DNA of 64,000 nucleotides, from positions 1-64,000 of the forward strand of contig NZ_LMCP01000047.1 in the NCBI RefSeq assembly GCF_001425625.1, written 5' to 3'. Within the stretch, counting starts at the first letter, position 1, and every line of letters starts with the position of its first letter. The notes under the pieces were generated by a model that was given only the letters and a program-made list of their open reading frames with translations, had not been told where the DNA came from and made no database searches. Source of the DNA: Mesorhizobium sp. Root102. GTDB lineage: Bacteria > Pseudomonadota > Alphaproteobacteria > Rhizobiales > Rhizobiaceae. Positions 25,541-33,762 of the stretch are shown one piece after another. Both the position numbers and the translations under genes were made by a program.

Positions 25541-26605
25541 CTATCCGTGGCCATGCCGATGGTGCAGGTCGGGATAATGCGGATGCCGGTGGCGCATCGG
25601 CGCATGCCGGTGCCAGTGCGAATGCGGTTCGCTCACCGGCCCGTCATGCCGGTGCTGGTGATGCTCGTCATGCACATGGCTGTGCTCGTGCTCCAGTTCC
25701 TCGTGCTCGTGCTCGTGCTCATGGCGTTCCGACAGATGCAGCCACAGGCCGGCGCCCATCAGCAGCCCGGCGACCGCCAGCTTGAGCGTGACGGCGTCAC
25801 CCAATATGGCGATTGCCAGCAACGCGCCGATAAAGGGGGCGAGCGAGTAATAGGCGCCTGTCCGTGCGGTGCCGAGATGACGCAACGCCACGATGAACAT
25901 CACCAGGCTGACACCTATGCCGAAGAAGCCGACGGCCGCGATGACTGCCACGACCGGCGCCGAAGGGAACCAAGCCCCGCCGGCAAGCGCCAGCCCGACA
26001 TTGACGACACCCGCGACCAGCCCCTTGAGCATGGCGATCACCACCGGGTCGGTGGCCGAGATCCTGCGCGTGAAATTGTTGTCGATCCCCCAGGCCACAC
26101 AAGCCCCAGCCACCAGCAGGGCGCCACGGTTGAAGGCGATGCCCTCGCCTTGCCACGACAGAAGAACGGCGCCCGCCAGAATGGCGAAGGCGCCAAAAAG
26201 CAGACGCCGGTCGACATTCTCGCGATAGACGAGCCAGGCGATCGCCATCGTCGCCAGCCCTTCCAGATTGAGCAGCAGCGCCGAACTGGACGCCGTGTTG
26301 AGGGTCAAGCCGAACATCAGCAGCACCGGCGCGATAACGCCTCCCATGCCGATTGCCAGCGCCAGCCAGGGAAAATCCCCGGCGGTCAGTTGCGCTTCCC
26401 CGGCTGCAGCCTGCCTGCCCCGGAGCAGGCGGTACAGAGCGAGGCCGAGACCAGCACCGAGATAGAGCAGCCCGGCCAGCATGAAGGGATTGACGCCCTC
26501 GAGCAGCGTCTTGCTGAGCGGCGGCGTCGCCCCGAACAAGACGGCCGAGCCAAGCGCGAGCGGCACGCCGGGCCACAGATGTGAATGGGAATGCGGTTCG
26601 GACAT
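25541..26605 (-). CDS. EamA/DMT-family transporter with His-rich tail
   Basis: This 354-aa protein has two EamA repeats (about ten transmembrane segments, residues 12-290), with FGATPPLSKTLLEGVNPFML and ACVAWGIDNNFTRRISATDP as typical parts. The C-terminal about 60 residues are extremely His-rich (EHEHEHEELEHEHSHVHDEH, then HWHRHAPMRHRHPHYP), and the N-terminus carries PHSHSH. This points to binding of Ni, Co, Zn or Cu and perhaps metal efflux, an inference from composition. It forms an operon with a DCC redox protein. Confidence 0.8.
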   Translation of the reverse strand: MSEPHSHSHLWPGVPLALGSAVLFGATPPLSKTLLEGVNPFMLAGLLYLGAGLGLALYRLLRGRQAAAGEAQLTAGDFPWLALAIGMGGVIAPVLLMFGLTLNTASSSALLLNLEGLATMAIAWLVYRENVDRRLLFGAFAILAGAVLLSWQGEGIAFNRGALLVAGACVAWGIDNNFTRRISATDPVVIAMLKGLVAGVVNVGLALAGGAWFPSAPVVAVIAAVGFFGIGVSLVMFIVALRHLGTARTGAYYSLAPFIGALLAIAILGDAVTLKLAVAGLLMGAGLWLHLSERHEHEHEHEELEHEHSHVHDEHHQHRHDGPVSEPHSHWHRHAPMRHRHPHYPDLHHRHGHG

Positions 26606-26670
26606 GGCTACATCCTAGCGCACGTTACCCAAAAATGGCGACGCGCTTTACGCGCTGTTTCGTCACGGCT

Positions 26671-26964
26671 CTATCCGAGCGAGGCGATGATCTCGCGGTA
26701 GGCGAATTCGGGAAAGGCCTTCAGCGTCCGCGTCCTGATATTCCCGGCCGCCGCCAGCATCAGCGAGAAACGCGCCAGCACCGCGTCGTCGGGCGCTTCG
26801 ACCACCGCCACCATGTCGTATTCGCCCATGGTCAGGTAGAACGCCTTGAACGATCCGCCCATGTCTCCCAGCTGCTTCCTGGCGGCGTCGAGCCGCTTCG
26901 GTGAATCGCGCACATTTCTGGCGCCCTGCTCCGTCCAGTTCATCAGCACGATGTAGCTTGTCAT
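26671..26964 (-). CDS. GYD-domain protein
   Basis: This 97-aa protein begins TSYIVLMNWTEQGARNVRDS and carries YLTMGEYDMVAVVEAPDDAV, the GYD signature, here GEYD. The family is a ferredoxin-like dimeric fold of unknown function. GGAGG precedes the start at 26964. An upstream in-frame ATG at 27081 lacks support. It is a single gene, divergent from the dioxygenase at 27233. Confidence 0.8.
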   Translation of the reverse strand: MTSYIVLMNWTEQGARNVRDSPKRLDAARKQLGDMGGSFKAFYLTMGEYDMVAVVEAPDDAVLARFSLMLAAAGNIRTRTLKAFPEFAYREIIASLG

Positions 26965-27232
26965 GGCACACCTCCCTCCGGGGCCACGGAGCACGGCGGC
27001 TTCGCCGGGGCGGGCATCCGGGTTGTCGCCCAGAAAATGCATCCGACGCGAAATTATCCTCCCACGGCGAATATCGTGCAAGGACTATCGCACCGGCCCC
27101 CGATCACCGGATGAAGGCGAGCTTGACCAAGCGCCACGCAGGCCGAGAAAAGCCGGTTCAAAAACCCGCCCGATTGCGGCAATCTCAGGCGCGGTCAATG
27201 TCCGTGACCGGATCCAGCCGCGGGAGAGCTTC

Positions 27233-28288
27233 ATGCGCCAGACCAACGAGCTACCGCCAGGAAAGATCGAAAGTCCTGCCGCATGGACCGGCGAGGACAT
27301 GGCGAAGCATCCCCGAAACTGGCTGGTCGAATTGGACCCGCGGGACGTCGCGGAGTTGGAACTGGCGGCAACCGACTTTCTCGCCCGGTCGCAGGATATC
27401 GGCAATTTGACCAAGGCTGATTTCCCCTTGCCCAAGCTTGCCGGCCATCTTGCCGCCCTTCGCGAAAAACTCATCGCAGGCATCGGCTTCGAGGTGCTTC
27501 GCGGTCTCCCGGTCGAGCGATACTCCGCGCAAATGGCGGCAACGATCTTCTGCGGGGTCGGCGCGCATCTGGGAAGCGCACGGTCCCAGAATGCCCAGGG
27601 TCATATCCTCGGCCATGTCCGCGATATAGGCGCCAACGCCAAGGACGCCACGACACGCATCTACCAGACGTCGGAGCGCCAGACATTTCACACCGACTCC
27701 GCCGATGTGGTCGGTCTGCTCTGCCTAAGGGATGCCATGCAAGGCGGCGAGTCCCTGCTTGTCAGCACGGTGACGATCTACAACGAGATGCGCAAAAGAC
27801 GGCCCGATCTGGTCCGCCTGCTGTTTGATCCGATTGCCACCGACCGGCGCGGCGAGATACCCGAAGGAGAAAAGCCCTACTTCGAAATCCCGGTCCTCAA
27901 CTGGCATGCGGGATTGCTGACCGGCATCTATCAGCGCCAGTACATCGACAGCGCGCAGCGCTTCCCGGATGCCATGCGGCTGAGCGCGGCGCATGTCGAA
28001 GCTCTGGATCTCTTCGACAGCCTTGCCAATGACCCGAAATTAAACCTGTCGATGCGGCTTCGGCCCGGCGACATGCAGTTCGTCTACAATCATTCGCTGC
28101 TGCACGACCGCATGGGCTTTCGCGATTGGCCGGATCCGGACAAGCGGCGCCATATGCTGCGCCTATGGCTGTCGGTCCCCGGCGACCGTCCGCTGCCTGA
28201 ATGCTTCAGGCAACGTTATGGCTCGATCGAGATCGGCGACCGGGGCGGCATCATCGTCAAGGGCGCGAAGCTGAACGTGCCTTTGTAG
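27233..28288 (+). CDS. TauD/TfdA-family Fe(II)/2-oxoglutarate dioxygenase
   Basis: This 351-aa protein has His153-x-Asp155 in TFHTDSADVV as two iron ligands and a distal His in NHSLLHDRMGF. The final Arg for 2-oxoglutarate is probably in DKRRHMLRLWLS. The substrate is unknown, and related proteins act on organic acids or amino-acid derivatives. The start at 27233 follows GGGAG. A longer frame from 26963 would overlap the divergent GYD gene. A bidirectional terminator separates it from rpoD. Confidence 0.85.
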   Translation: MRQTNELPPGKIESPAAWTGEDMAKHPRNWLVELDPRDVAELELAATDFLARSQDIGNLTKADFPLPKLAGHLAALREKLIAGIGFEVLRGLPVERYSAQMAATIFCGVGAHLGSARSQNAQGHILGHVRDIGANAKDATTRIYQTSERQTFHTDSADVVGLLCLRDAMQGGESLLVSTVTIYNEMRKRRPDLVRLLFDPIATDRRGEIPEGEKPYFEIPVLNWHAGLLTGIYQRQYIDSAQRFPDAMRLSAAHVEALDLFDSLANDPKLNLSMRLRPGDMQFVYNHSLLHDRMGFRDWPDPDKRRHMLRLWLSVPGDRPLPECFRQRYGSIEIGDRGGIIVKGAKLNVPL

Positions 28289-28317
28289 AGCAATTCTATG
28301 AACCACTTGAAACGAAA

Positions 28318-28341
28318 AAGGGCGCCTCGATGGGCGCCCTT
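28318..28341. terminator. Bidirectional terminator between the dioxygenase gene and rpoD
   Basis: AAGGGCGCC / GGCGCCCTT pair perfectly around a 6-nt loop, with A-rich sequence before and a T-containing tract after. It lies between two convergent genes. Confidence 0.75.
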
Positions 28342-28364
28342 GATCTCTTTGCAATCGGTAAGTG

Positions 28365-30386
28365 TCAGCTATCCAGGAAGCTGCGCAGCTTGCGCGAGCG
28401 GCTCGGGTGCTTGAGCTTGCGCAGCGCCTTGGCTTCAATCTGGCGGATACGCTCGCGGGTGACCGAGAACTGCTGGCCGACCTCTTCCAGCGTATGGTCG
28501 GTGTTCATGCCGATGCCGAAGCGCATTCTGAGCACGCGCTCCTCGCGCGGCGTCAGCGAGGCCAGCACGCGCGTGGTGGTTTCGCGCAGATTGGCCTGAA
28601 TCGCCGCGTCGATCGGCAGGATCGCCATCTTGTCCTCGATGAAATCGCCCAGATGCGAATCCTCCTCGTCGCCGACCGGCGTTTCGAGTGAGATCGGCTC
28701 CTTGGCGATCTTCAGCACCTTGCGCACTTTTTCGAGTGGCATGGCGAGCTTTTCGGCCAGTTCTTCCGGCGTCGGCTCGCGGCCGATCTCGTGCAGCATC
28801 TGGCGCGAGGTACGCACGATCTTGTTGATCGTCTCGATCATGTGCACCGGAATGCGGATGGTGCGCGCCTGGTCGGCGATCGAACGCGTGATCGCCTGCC
28901 GGATCCACCACGTCGCGTAGGTCGAGAACTTGTAGCCGCGGCGGTATTCGAATTTGTCGACCGCCTTCATCAGGCCGATATTGCCTTCCTGGATCAGGTC
29001 GAGGAACTGCAGGCCGCGATTGGTGTATTTCTTGGCGATGGAGATGACGAGGCGCAGATTGGCCTCGACCATTTCCTTCTTGGCGATCGCCGCTTCGCGC
29101 TCGCCCTTCTGCACCTGGTTGACGATCTTGCGGAATTCCAGGATCGAGATCGCCGTTTCGGTGGCGAGGTTCTGGATCTCGGCGCGCAGGTCGCGGATCG
29201 CGTCCTTCTCGTTCTTGGTGAATTCCTTCCAGCCGCGCGAGGTCAGATTGCCGATCGAGCGCGTCCAGTTCGGGTCAAGCTCCGAACCCTGATATTCCTT
29301 GAGGAACTCCTCGCGGCGCACGCCGTAGCTTTCGGCGAGCCTGAGCAGCTTGCCCTCGTTCTGCACCAGGCGCTTGTTGATGTCGTAGAGCTGCTCGACC
29401 AGCGCCTCGATGCGCGCCGTGTTGAGCGACAGCGACTTCACCGCCTTGATCAGTTGGTCCTTCAGCTCCTTCAGCCGGCGATCCTGGCTGGGCGACAGCG
29501 TGCCGGCCGCGGCCAGTCGGTTCTCGACCTGCTGGTCCTGCAGCTTGCGCAGCTTCTTGTAGGTGTCGGCGATGACGTCGAGCGTCTCCATCACCTGCGG
29601 ACGGAGTTCCGCTTCCATCGCCGCCAGCGACAGGCTGGCTTCGTCCTCGTCTTCCTCATCGTCATCGACCAGCCCGCGCGTATCGGCGCCGACATTGGTG
29701 ATGTCTTCTTCCTCGTCGCGCGAGCGGCGCGGCTTGTCCTCGACCTTGGCTTCCTCGATGCGCTCGACCACCGGCGCCTGCTTGGCCTCGGGGCCGGCAT
29801 AAGTGGCTTCGAGATCGATGATCTCGCGCAGCAGGATCTTGGATTCGTTGAGCTCGTCGCGCCAGATGATGATGGCCTGGAAGGTCAGCGGGCTTTCGCA
29901 CAGGCCGGCGATCATCGTCTCGCGGCCAGCCTCGATGCGCTTGGCGATGGCGATTTCGCCCTCGCGCGACAGAAGCTCGACCGAGCCCATCTCGCGCAGA
30001 TACATGCGCACCGGATCGTCGGTGCGGTCGGTCGGTTCTTTCTTGGTGGTGGTTGCAGCAACGGCGGTACCGGTCTGCTCGGCCAGCTCGTTGGCATCTT
30101 CCTCGGCATCAGCCGCGGTGTCGGCGGCCTCGGGCTCCTCGCCCTGCTCGTCGTCCTCGACCACGTTGATGCCCATGTCGGACAGCATTGCCATCGTGTC
30201 TTCGATCTGCTCGGAGGTCACTTCCTCGGAGGGCAGCACCGAATTCAGCTCGTCCATGGTGACATAGCCGCGCTTCTTGGCGGCCTTGATCATCTTCTTG
30301 ACAGCATCATCGGAAAGGTCGAGCAGAGGGCCATCGGTGGCGCCTTCGCGTTCGGTTTCGACCTCTTCCTTTTCCTTTGTCGCCAT
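28365..30386 (-). CDS. rpoD: RNA polymerase primary sigma factor RpoD
   Basis: The protein is 673 aa. Region 1.1 is near the N-terminus (KKMIKAAKKRGYVTMDELNS). Region 1.2 follows (DDPVRMYLREMGSVELLSRE), then a long acidic non-conserved region (residues about 220-280), region 2 (LRLVISIAKKYTNRGLQFLD, FSTYATWWIRQAITRSIADQ), region 3 and region 4.2 (TLEEVGQQFSVTRERIRQIE). The length and the acidic insert are typical of alphaproteobacterial sigma-70. The start at 30386 is preceded by GGAGAAG. It is located beside dnaG, as in many proteobacteria. Confidence 0.98.
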   Translation of the reverse strand: MATKEKEEVETEREGATDGPLLDLSDDAVKKMIKAAKKRGYVTMDELNSVLPSEEVTSEQIEDTMAMLSDMGINVVEDDEQGEEPEAADTAADAEEDANELAEQTGTAVAATTTKKEPTDRTDDPVRMYLREMGSVELLSREGEIAIAKRIEAGRETMIAGLCESPLTFQAIIIWRDELNESKILLREIIDLEATYAGPEAKQAPVVERIEEAKVEDKPRRSRDEEEDITNVGADTRGLVDDDEEDEDEASLSLAAMEAELRPQVMETLDVIADTYKKLRKLQDQQVENRLAAAGTLSPSQDRRLKELKDQLIKAVKSLSLNTARIEALVEQLYDINKRLVQNEGKLLRLAESYGVRREEFLKEYQGSELDPNWTRSIGNLTSRGWKEFTKNEKDAIRDLRAEIQNLATETAISILEFRKIVNQVQKGEREAAIAKKEMVEANLRLVISIAKKYTNRGLQFLDLIQEGNIGLMKAVDKFEYRRGYKFSTYATWWIRQAITRSIADQARTIRIPVHMIETINKIVRTSRQMLHEIGREPTPEELAEKLAMPLEKVRKVLKIAKEPISLETPVGDEEDSHLGDFIEDKMAILPIDAAIQANLRETTTRVLASLTPREERVLRMRFGIGMNTDHTLEEVGQQFSVTRERIRQIEAKALRKLKHPSRSRKLRSFLDS

Positions 30387-30955
30387 AGTCTTTATCTTCT
30401 CCTCGCGGCCGAACTTCGAAGCCGCGTAAGCTGTCGGACCAGTCAAATCGGATGCGCTCTTATGAAACGCGCTTCACCGGGCCAGTAACTGCATCAACTC
30501 GTCGTTAGGTGTATGTCGTTGCCCCAAAATCGGTTTCCCCTTTTGGGCGACATGCATTAAGTCCAGATTAACCCTGATATCTGTGGCAGGCACGCAGCCT
30601 GTCCAGTGACCACTACCTCACATCGGTTATTTCCCGCCGACGCGGGTTCGGGTTAACGTTTCGAATCGTCCTGATTCCGCCAATCTGCCAGAAGGTCAAG
30701 CGCCTCTCGCATGATTCGCATGAAAAAAGCGAATCAATTACCTGACTTAGCCCGCCACGCGCCATTTCGATGCGCAACAACGCTTCTCACTTTCACTCTC
30801 GTGCCTGAGCCCGTTCAGCCCCGATGGGTCGGAATAAGCCCTGTCTCTCTCTTGGTGGAAGCATGATCCTTTCCCACTTTCCGGGATCACGCGCTCATTT
30901 TCGGTAGGAGCATGATCTTGTCCGAGAACCGGTTCCCACTTTCCGGGATCACGCT
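30387..30955. other. rpoD-dnaG intergenic region with repeats
   Basis: This non-coding stretch of about 570 bp must contain the rpoD promoter on the minus strand. It carries one copy of the ATGTCG...CGACAT repeat (30511-30557) and two copies of an AGCATGATC...CCGGGATCACGC repeat (30860-30958). I see no gene and no clear -35/-10 pair. Confidence 0.6.
30511..30557. repeat. Dispersed ATGTCG...CGACAT repeat, copy 2
   Basis: Read on the minus strand it gives ATGTCGCCCAAAAG ... CCGATTTTGGGG ... AACGACAT, matching the copy at 21240-21283 with changes mainly in the loop. Here it lies 125 bp upstream of rpoD. Confidence 0.65.
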
Positions 30956-30958
30956 CTA
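30860..30958. repeat. Two direct copies of an AGCATGATC repeat overlapping the dnaG stop
   Basis: Copy 1 (30860-30892) and copy 2 (30909-30958) share AGCATGATC at the start and CCCACTTTCCGGGATCACGC at the end. Copy 2 contains an extra middle segment (TTGTCCGAGAACCGGTT). Its last bases are the dnaG stop codon (CTA on the plus strand). Confidence 0.7.
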
Positions 30959-32902
30959 AGCTCGCCCAGCCCTGCCCGACGACACGCCGAATCCTTCGAT
31001 CAGCGCTTCCGTCGCCTGTACATCCTGAAATTGCGCCTGAATTTCGATCAGGTGCCGGTAGTTTTCGTCTGTGGGATCGGTGGCGAGCGCCGCTTCCGCC
31101 TGTTTCAGTTCCTTATGTAAGGTGCGCGCGCTGCGCTGCAAGTGCAGCGCCTGGCTGAAAGCGTCGCGGGCATCTTCAAGGGCGGCAGTCTCGAGCGCCG
31201 GCCATTGCCGCATTCGCCGGATCAGGCCGACGGCCCGCTCCCAGATCTCGGCGCAGCCGGCGCGTTCGACCGTCGCGATAACGGCCTGACGGTCATTGGC
31301 CATGTCATGCGCCATCGCGTCGAGGATCGCCGCATGCAGCCGCCTCAGATCGGAGTTGGCGAGATCGAGAAACTCGATATGAGCGAAATTCTCGTCGATC
31401 AGCGCGGGATGATTAATCAACGCGACGATGATCGTCGCCTCGCGCACCGACATCCCCTCGCCGCCGCGTTTGACCAAAGCCGACTGGCCCAGGCTTTCAG
31501 TGATTGCGATGCGGCCGCCACCACTCTTAGCGAACTGTCCGCCGGGTGCGGCGGCCTTGCCCTGGCCGCGGTCGCCTGGCCGGCCGCCATCTTGACGCCC
31601 TTGGCGCGCACTGCGCTGCGAGCCGAAGAAGCTCAACACGCGCTCGCGCATCTCCTGTTGATAATGGTAGCGCAGGCTTTCGTCGCGGATGCGGCTGGTC
31701 AGCTCGCGCAGTGTCTTTTCGAGTTCGGCCCGCCGCTCCGGCGTGTCGAAGACCCCGCCCGCCGTCTCGCGCATCCACAAGAGGTCGACCAATGGCCGTG
31801 CGTCGGCCAGCACCGCCCGGAACGCGTCCGATCCTTCGGCCTTGACGAGGTCGTCGGGATCCTTGCCTTCCGGCAGCAGCGCAAAGCGCGCCGAGCGCCC
31901 GGCCTGCACCGACGGCAGCGCCATGTCGGCGGCGCGCCACGCCGCCTTCAGCCCGGCCTTGTCGCCGTCGAAACACAACATCGGCTCCGGCGCCATGCGC
32001 CACAACAGCTCGAGCTGGTTCTCGGTGAGCGCGGTGCCGAGTGGCGCCACGACATTCTCGAAGCCCGCCTGTGCCAGTGCGATCACGTCCATATAACCTT
32101 CGACGGCGATGACGGTGCCGCCCTTGGCGAGAGCCTTGCGGGCGCGGGCGAAATTATAGAGCACATTGCCCTTGTGGAAGAGCTCGGTGTCGGGCGAGTT
32201 CATGTATTTGGCCAGCGCATCCGGCTGCAGCGCGCGGCCGCCAAAGGCGATGATCTTGCCTCTGGAATCCGGAATCGGAAACATAATGCGGTCGCGGAAC
32301 CAGTCATAGGAAACCGGGATGTCGTCGCCGTGGCGCACCAGTCCGCAGGCCTCGATATCGGCCTTCGGCACACCCCTGGCGGCGAGATGCTCCTTGAGCG
32401 CATTGCGGCTGTCGGGCGCGAAGCCGAGCCGGAACGATTGCTGCGTCGCCGGCGTCAGCCCGCGATCGCGCAGATAGGCGCGGGCTTTGGCGCCTTCCGG
32501 TCCTTGCAGCCGTTCCTGGAAGAAGCTGGTCGCCATCTCCATGACATCGGTCAGGCTGGCGCGTTCCTTTTCGCGCCGCTCCTCCTGCGCATCGCGAACC
32601 GGCATCGGCACGCCGGCCATGTCGGCGATCTTTTCGACCGCTTCGGGAAAGCTCATCCCGTCGAGTTCGGTGAGGAACTTGAAATGATCGCCCGAGACCG
32701 AACAGCCGAAACAATGGTAGCGACCCTTCTTGTCCTCGCAGTGGAAGGACGGGCTCTTCTCGCCATGGAACGGGCAACAGGCCCAATAGTCGCCGCGCGG
32801 CGCGTTGGTCTTCTTCCGGTCCCATGCGACGCGCTGGCCGACAACCGATGAAATCGGCACGCGGTCGCGGATCTCGTCGAGGAAGGCGGGTGGAAAGCGC
32901 AT
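30956..32902 (-). CDS. dnaG: DNA primase DnaG
   Basis: The protein is 648 aa. A CHC2-type zinc finger at Cys43-x2-His46 ... Cys64-x2-Cys67 is followed by the RNA polymerase core with VIAVEGYMDVIALAQ (TOPRIM Glu) and MLCFDGDKAGLKAA (Asp-x-Asp). The C-terminal helicase-binding region (TIIVALINHPALIDENFAHI) is full length. It synthesises primers at the replication fork. The order dnaG-rpoD is the classical macromolecular-synthesis arrangement. Stop at 30956 lies inside a dispersed repeat. Confidence 0.97.
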   Translation of the reverse strand: MRFPPAFLDEIRDRVPISSVVGQRVAWDRKKTNAPRGDYWACCPFHGEKSPSFHCEDKKGRYHCFGCSVSGDHFKFLTELDGMSFPEAVEKIADMAGVPMPVRDAQEERREKERASLTDVMEMATSFFQERLQGPEGAKARAYLRDRGLTPATQQSFRLGFAPDSRNALKEHLAARGVPKADIEACGLVRHGDDIPVSYDWFRDRIMFPIPDSRGKIIAFGGRALQPDALAKYMNSPDTELFHKGNVLYNFARARKALAKGGTVIAVEGYMDVIALAQAGFENVVAPLGTALTENQLELLWRMAPEPMLCFDGDKAGLKAAWRAADMALPSVQAGRSARFALLPEGKDPDDLVKAEGSDAFRAVLADARPLVDLLWMRETAGGVFDTPERRAELEKTLRELTSRIRDESLRYHYQQEMRERVLSFFGSQRSARQGRQDGGRPGDRGQGKAAAPGGQFAKSGGGRIAITESLGQSALVKRGGEGMSVREATIIVALINHPALIDENFAHIEFLDLANSDLRRLHAAILDAMAHDMANDRQAVIATVERAGCAEIWERAVGLIRRMRQWPALETAALEDARDAFSQALHLQRSARTLHKELKQAEAALATDPTDENYRHLIEIQAQFQDVQATEALIEGFGVSSGRAGRA

Positions 32903-33043
32903 CGGGGAACTCGTTTCCCCACCATATAATCATGCCTGCGAAGTCCGACGACCCCTAATGCGGGCCATACCCGGTTTCCACAGGGCAAAAAGAAAGGCGG
33001 CCGTTGCGGGCCGCCTCCCCTTCAATGTCCGGCAAGGTGTCGG

Positions 33044-33412
33044 TTACTGCGCGGCAAGCGCGCCGAAGATGACGCCGGAGAGGACACCGACCAGCACATA
33101 GTCGTTGCCGACGCGGATCCATTCCTGGCCATGTCCGGGACGATGCAGGCCGTAGCGGCCATAGTCGCGGATCGGCCGGTGCTGCCTCCAGCCGGAATAT
33201 TTCTGGCCGTTGCGCCAATGGCTGCGCTTCACGACGACCGTCTTCTTCACGACACGCTTCCTGACGTCGACATGCTTGCCGGGCTTCTGCCAGTCGACCT
33301 GACTGGTGTTCGACTGCGGAGCGACCGGTGCATTCAGCGGTGCGGACTGGCCGGTGAGCGACGTGGCGGCGAGCATCGAGAAAGCGAGGGCGGAAAGGAC
33401 AATGCGTTTCAT
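33044..33412 (-). CDS. RcnB-family small periplasmic protein
   Basis: This 122-aa protein has a signal peptide (LSALAFSMLAATSLTGQSA), a basic middle rich in aromatic residues (KRSHWRNGQKYSGWRQHRPI) and the RcnB-type C-terminus GQEWIRVGNDYVLVGVLSGV. RcnB of E. coli modulates nickel/cobalt homeostasis, but most rhizobial homologues are uncharacterised. AAGGAG precedes the ATG at 33412. The longer frame to 33595 is not supported. Confidence 0.7.
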   Translation of the reverse strand: MKRIVLSALAFSMLAATSLTGQSAPLNAPVAPQSNTSQVDWQKPGKHVDVRKRVVKKTVVVKRSHWRNGQKYSGWRQHRPIRDYGRYGLHRPGHGQEWIRVGNDYVLVGVLSGVIFGALAAQ

Positions 33413-33762
33413 GAGACAGTCTCCTTGGTTGTCGATGCCCAAGCAGTACTGGCCCACCGATGAACCGAAACTGAACATCCGCATTACAATTGTGTAATGA
33501 ATTCCGTCTTTTAATCGAAGGAGTTGAACATCGTCGCAAAGGTAGGAGCGAGCGGCGCGGCAATGCGATTTGCGCGTCCATCCATTTTCCGACACCGCCT
33601 GTCGCGCGGCAACGGCCCATCGAAATCGACAAAATTTTATTATCCGGCTAAAATATTCAAGCTAATATCGACCAACACCATGATCATGATTCGTAACCCC
33701 GCTTCTCATCCAGCTCGCCCCGCCAAACAGGGCGCGCGCCCTGTTTTCGTGCAGGCGGCGAC
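33413..33762. other. Intergenic region, no gene seen
   Basis: This 350-bp stretch between divergent genes is locally AT-richer (33600-33690), consistent with promoters on both sides. A short open frame at 33524-33766 has no family resemblance. Confidence 0.4.

Noticed and set aside
28791..30488. 565-codon plus-strand open frame opposite rpoD
   Set aside because: It is a shadow of the high-GC rpoD codon pattern, with no family resemblance and no ribosome site.
31142..32851. 569-codon plus-strand open frame opposite dnaG
   Set aside because: It is a shadow frame of a well-identified essential gene.
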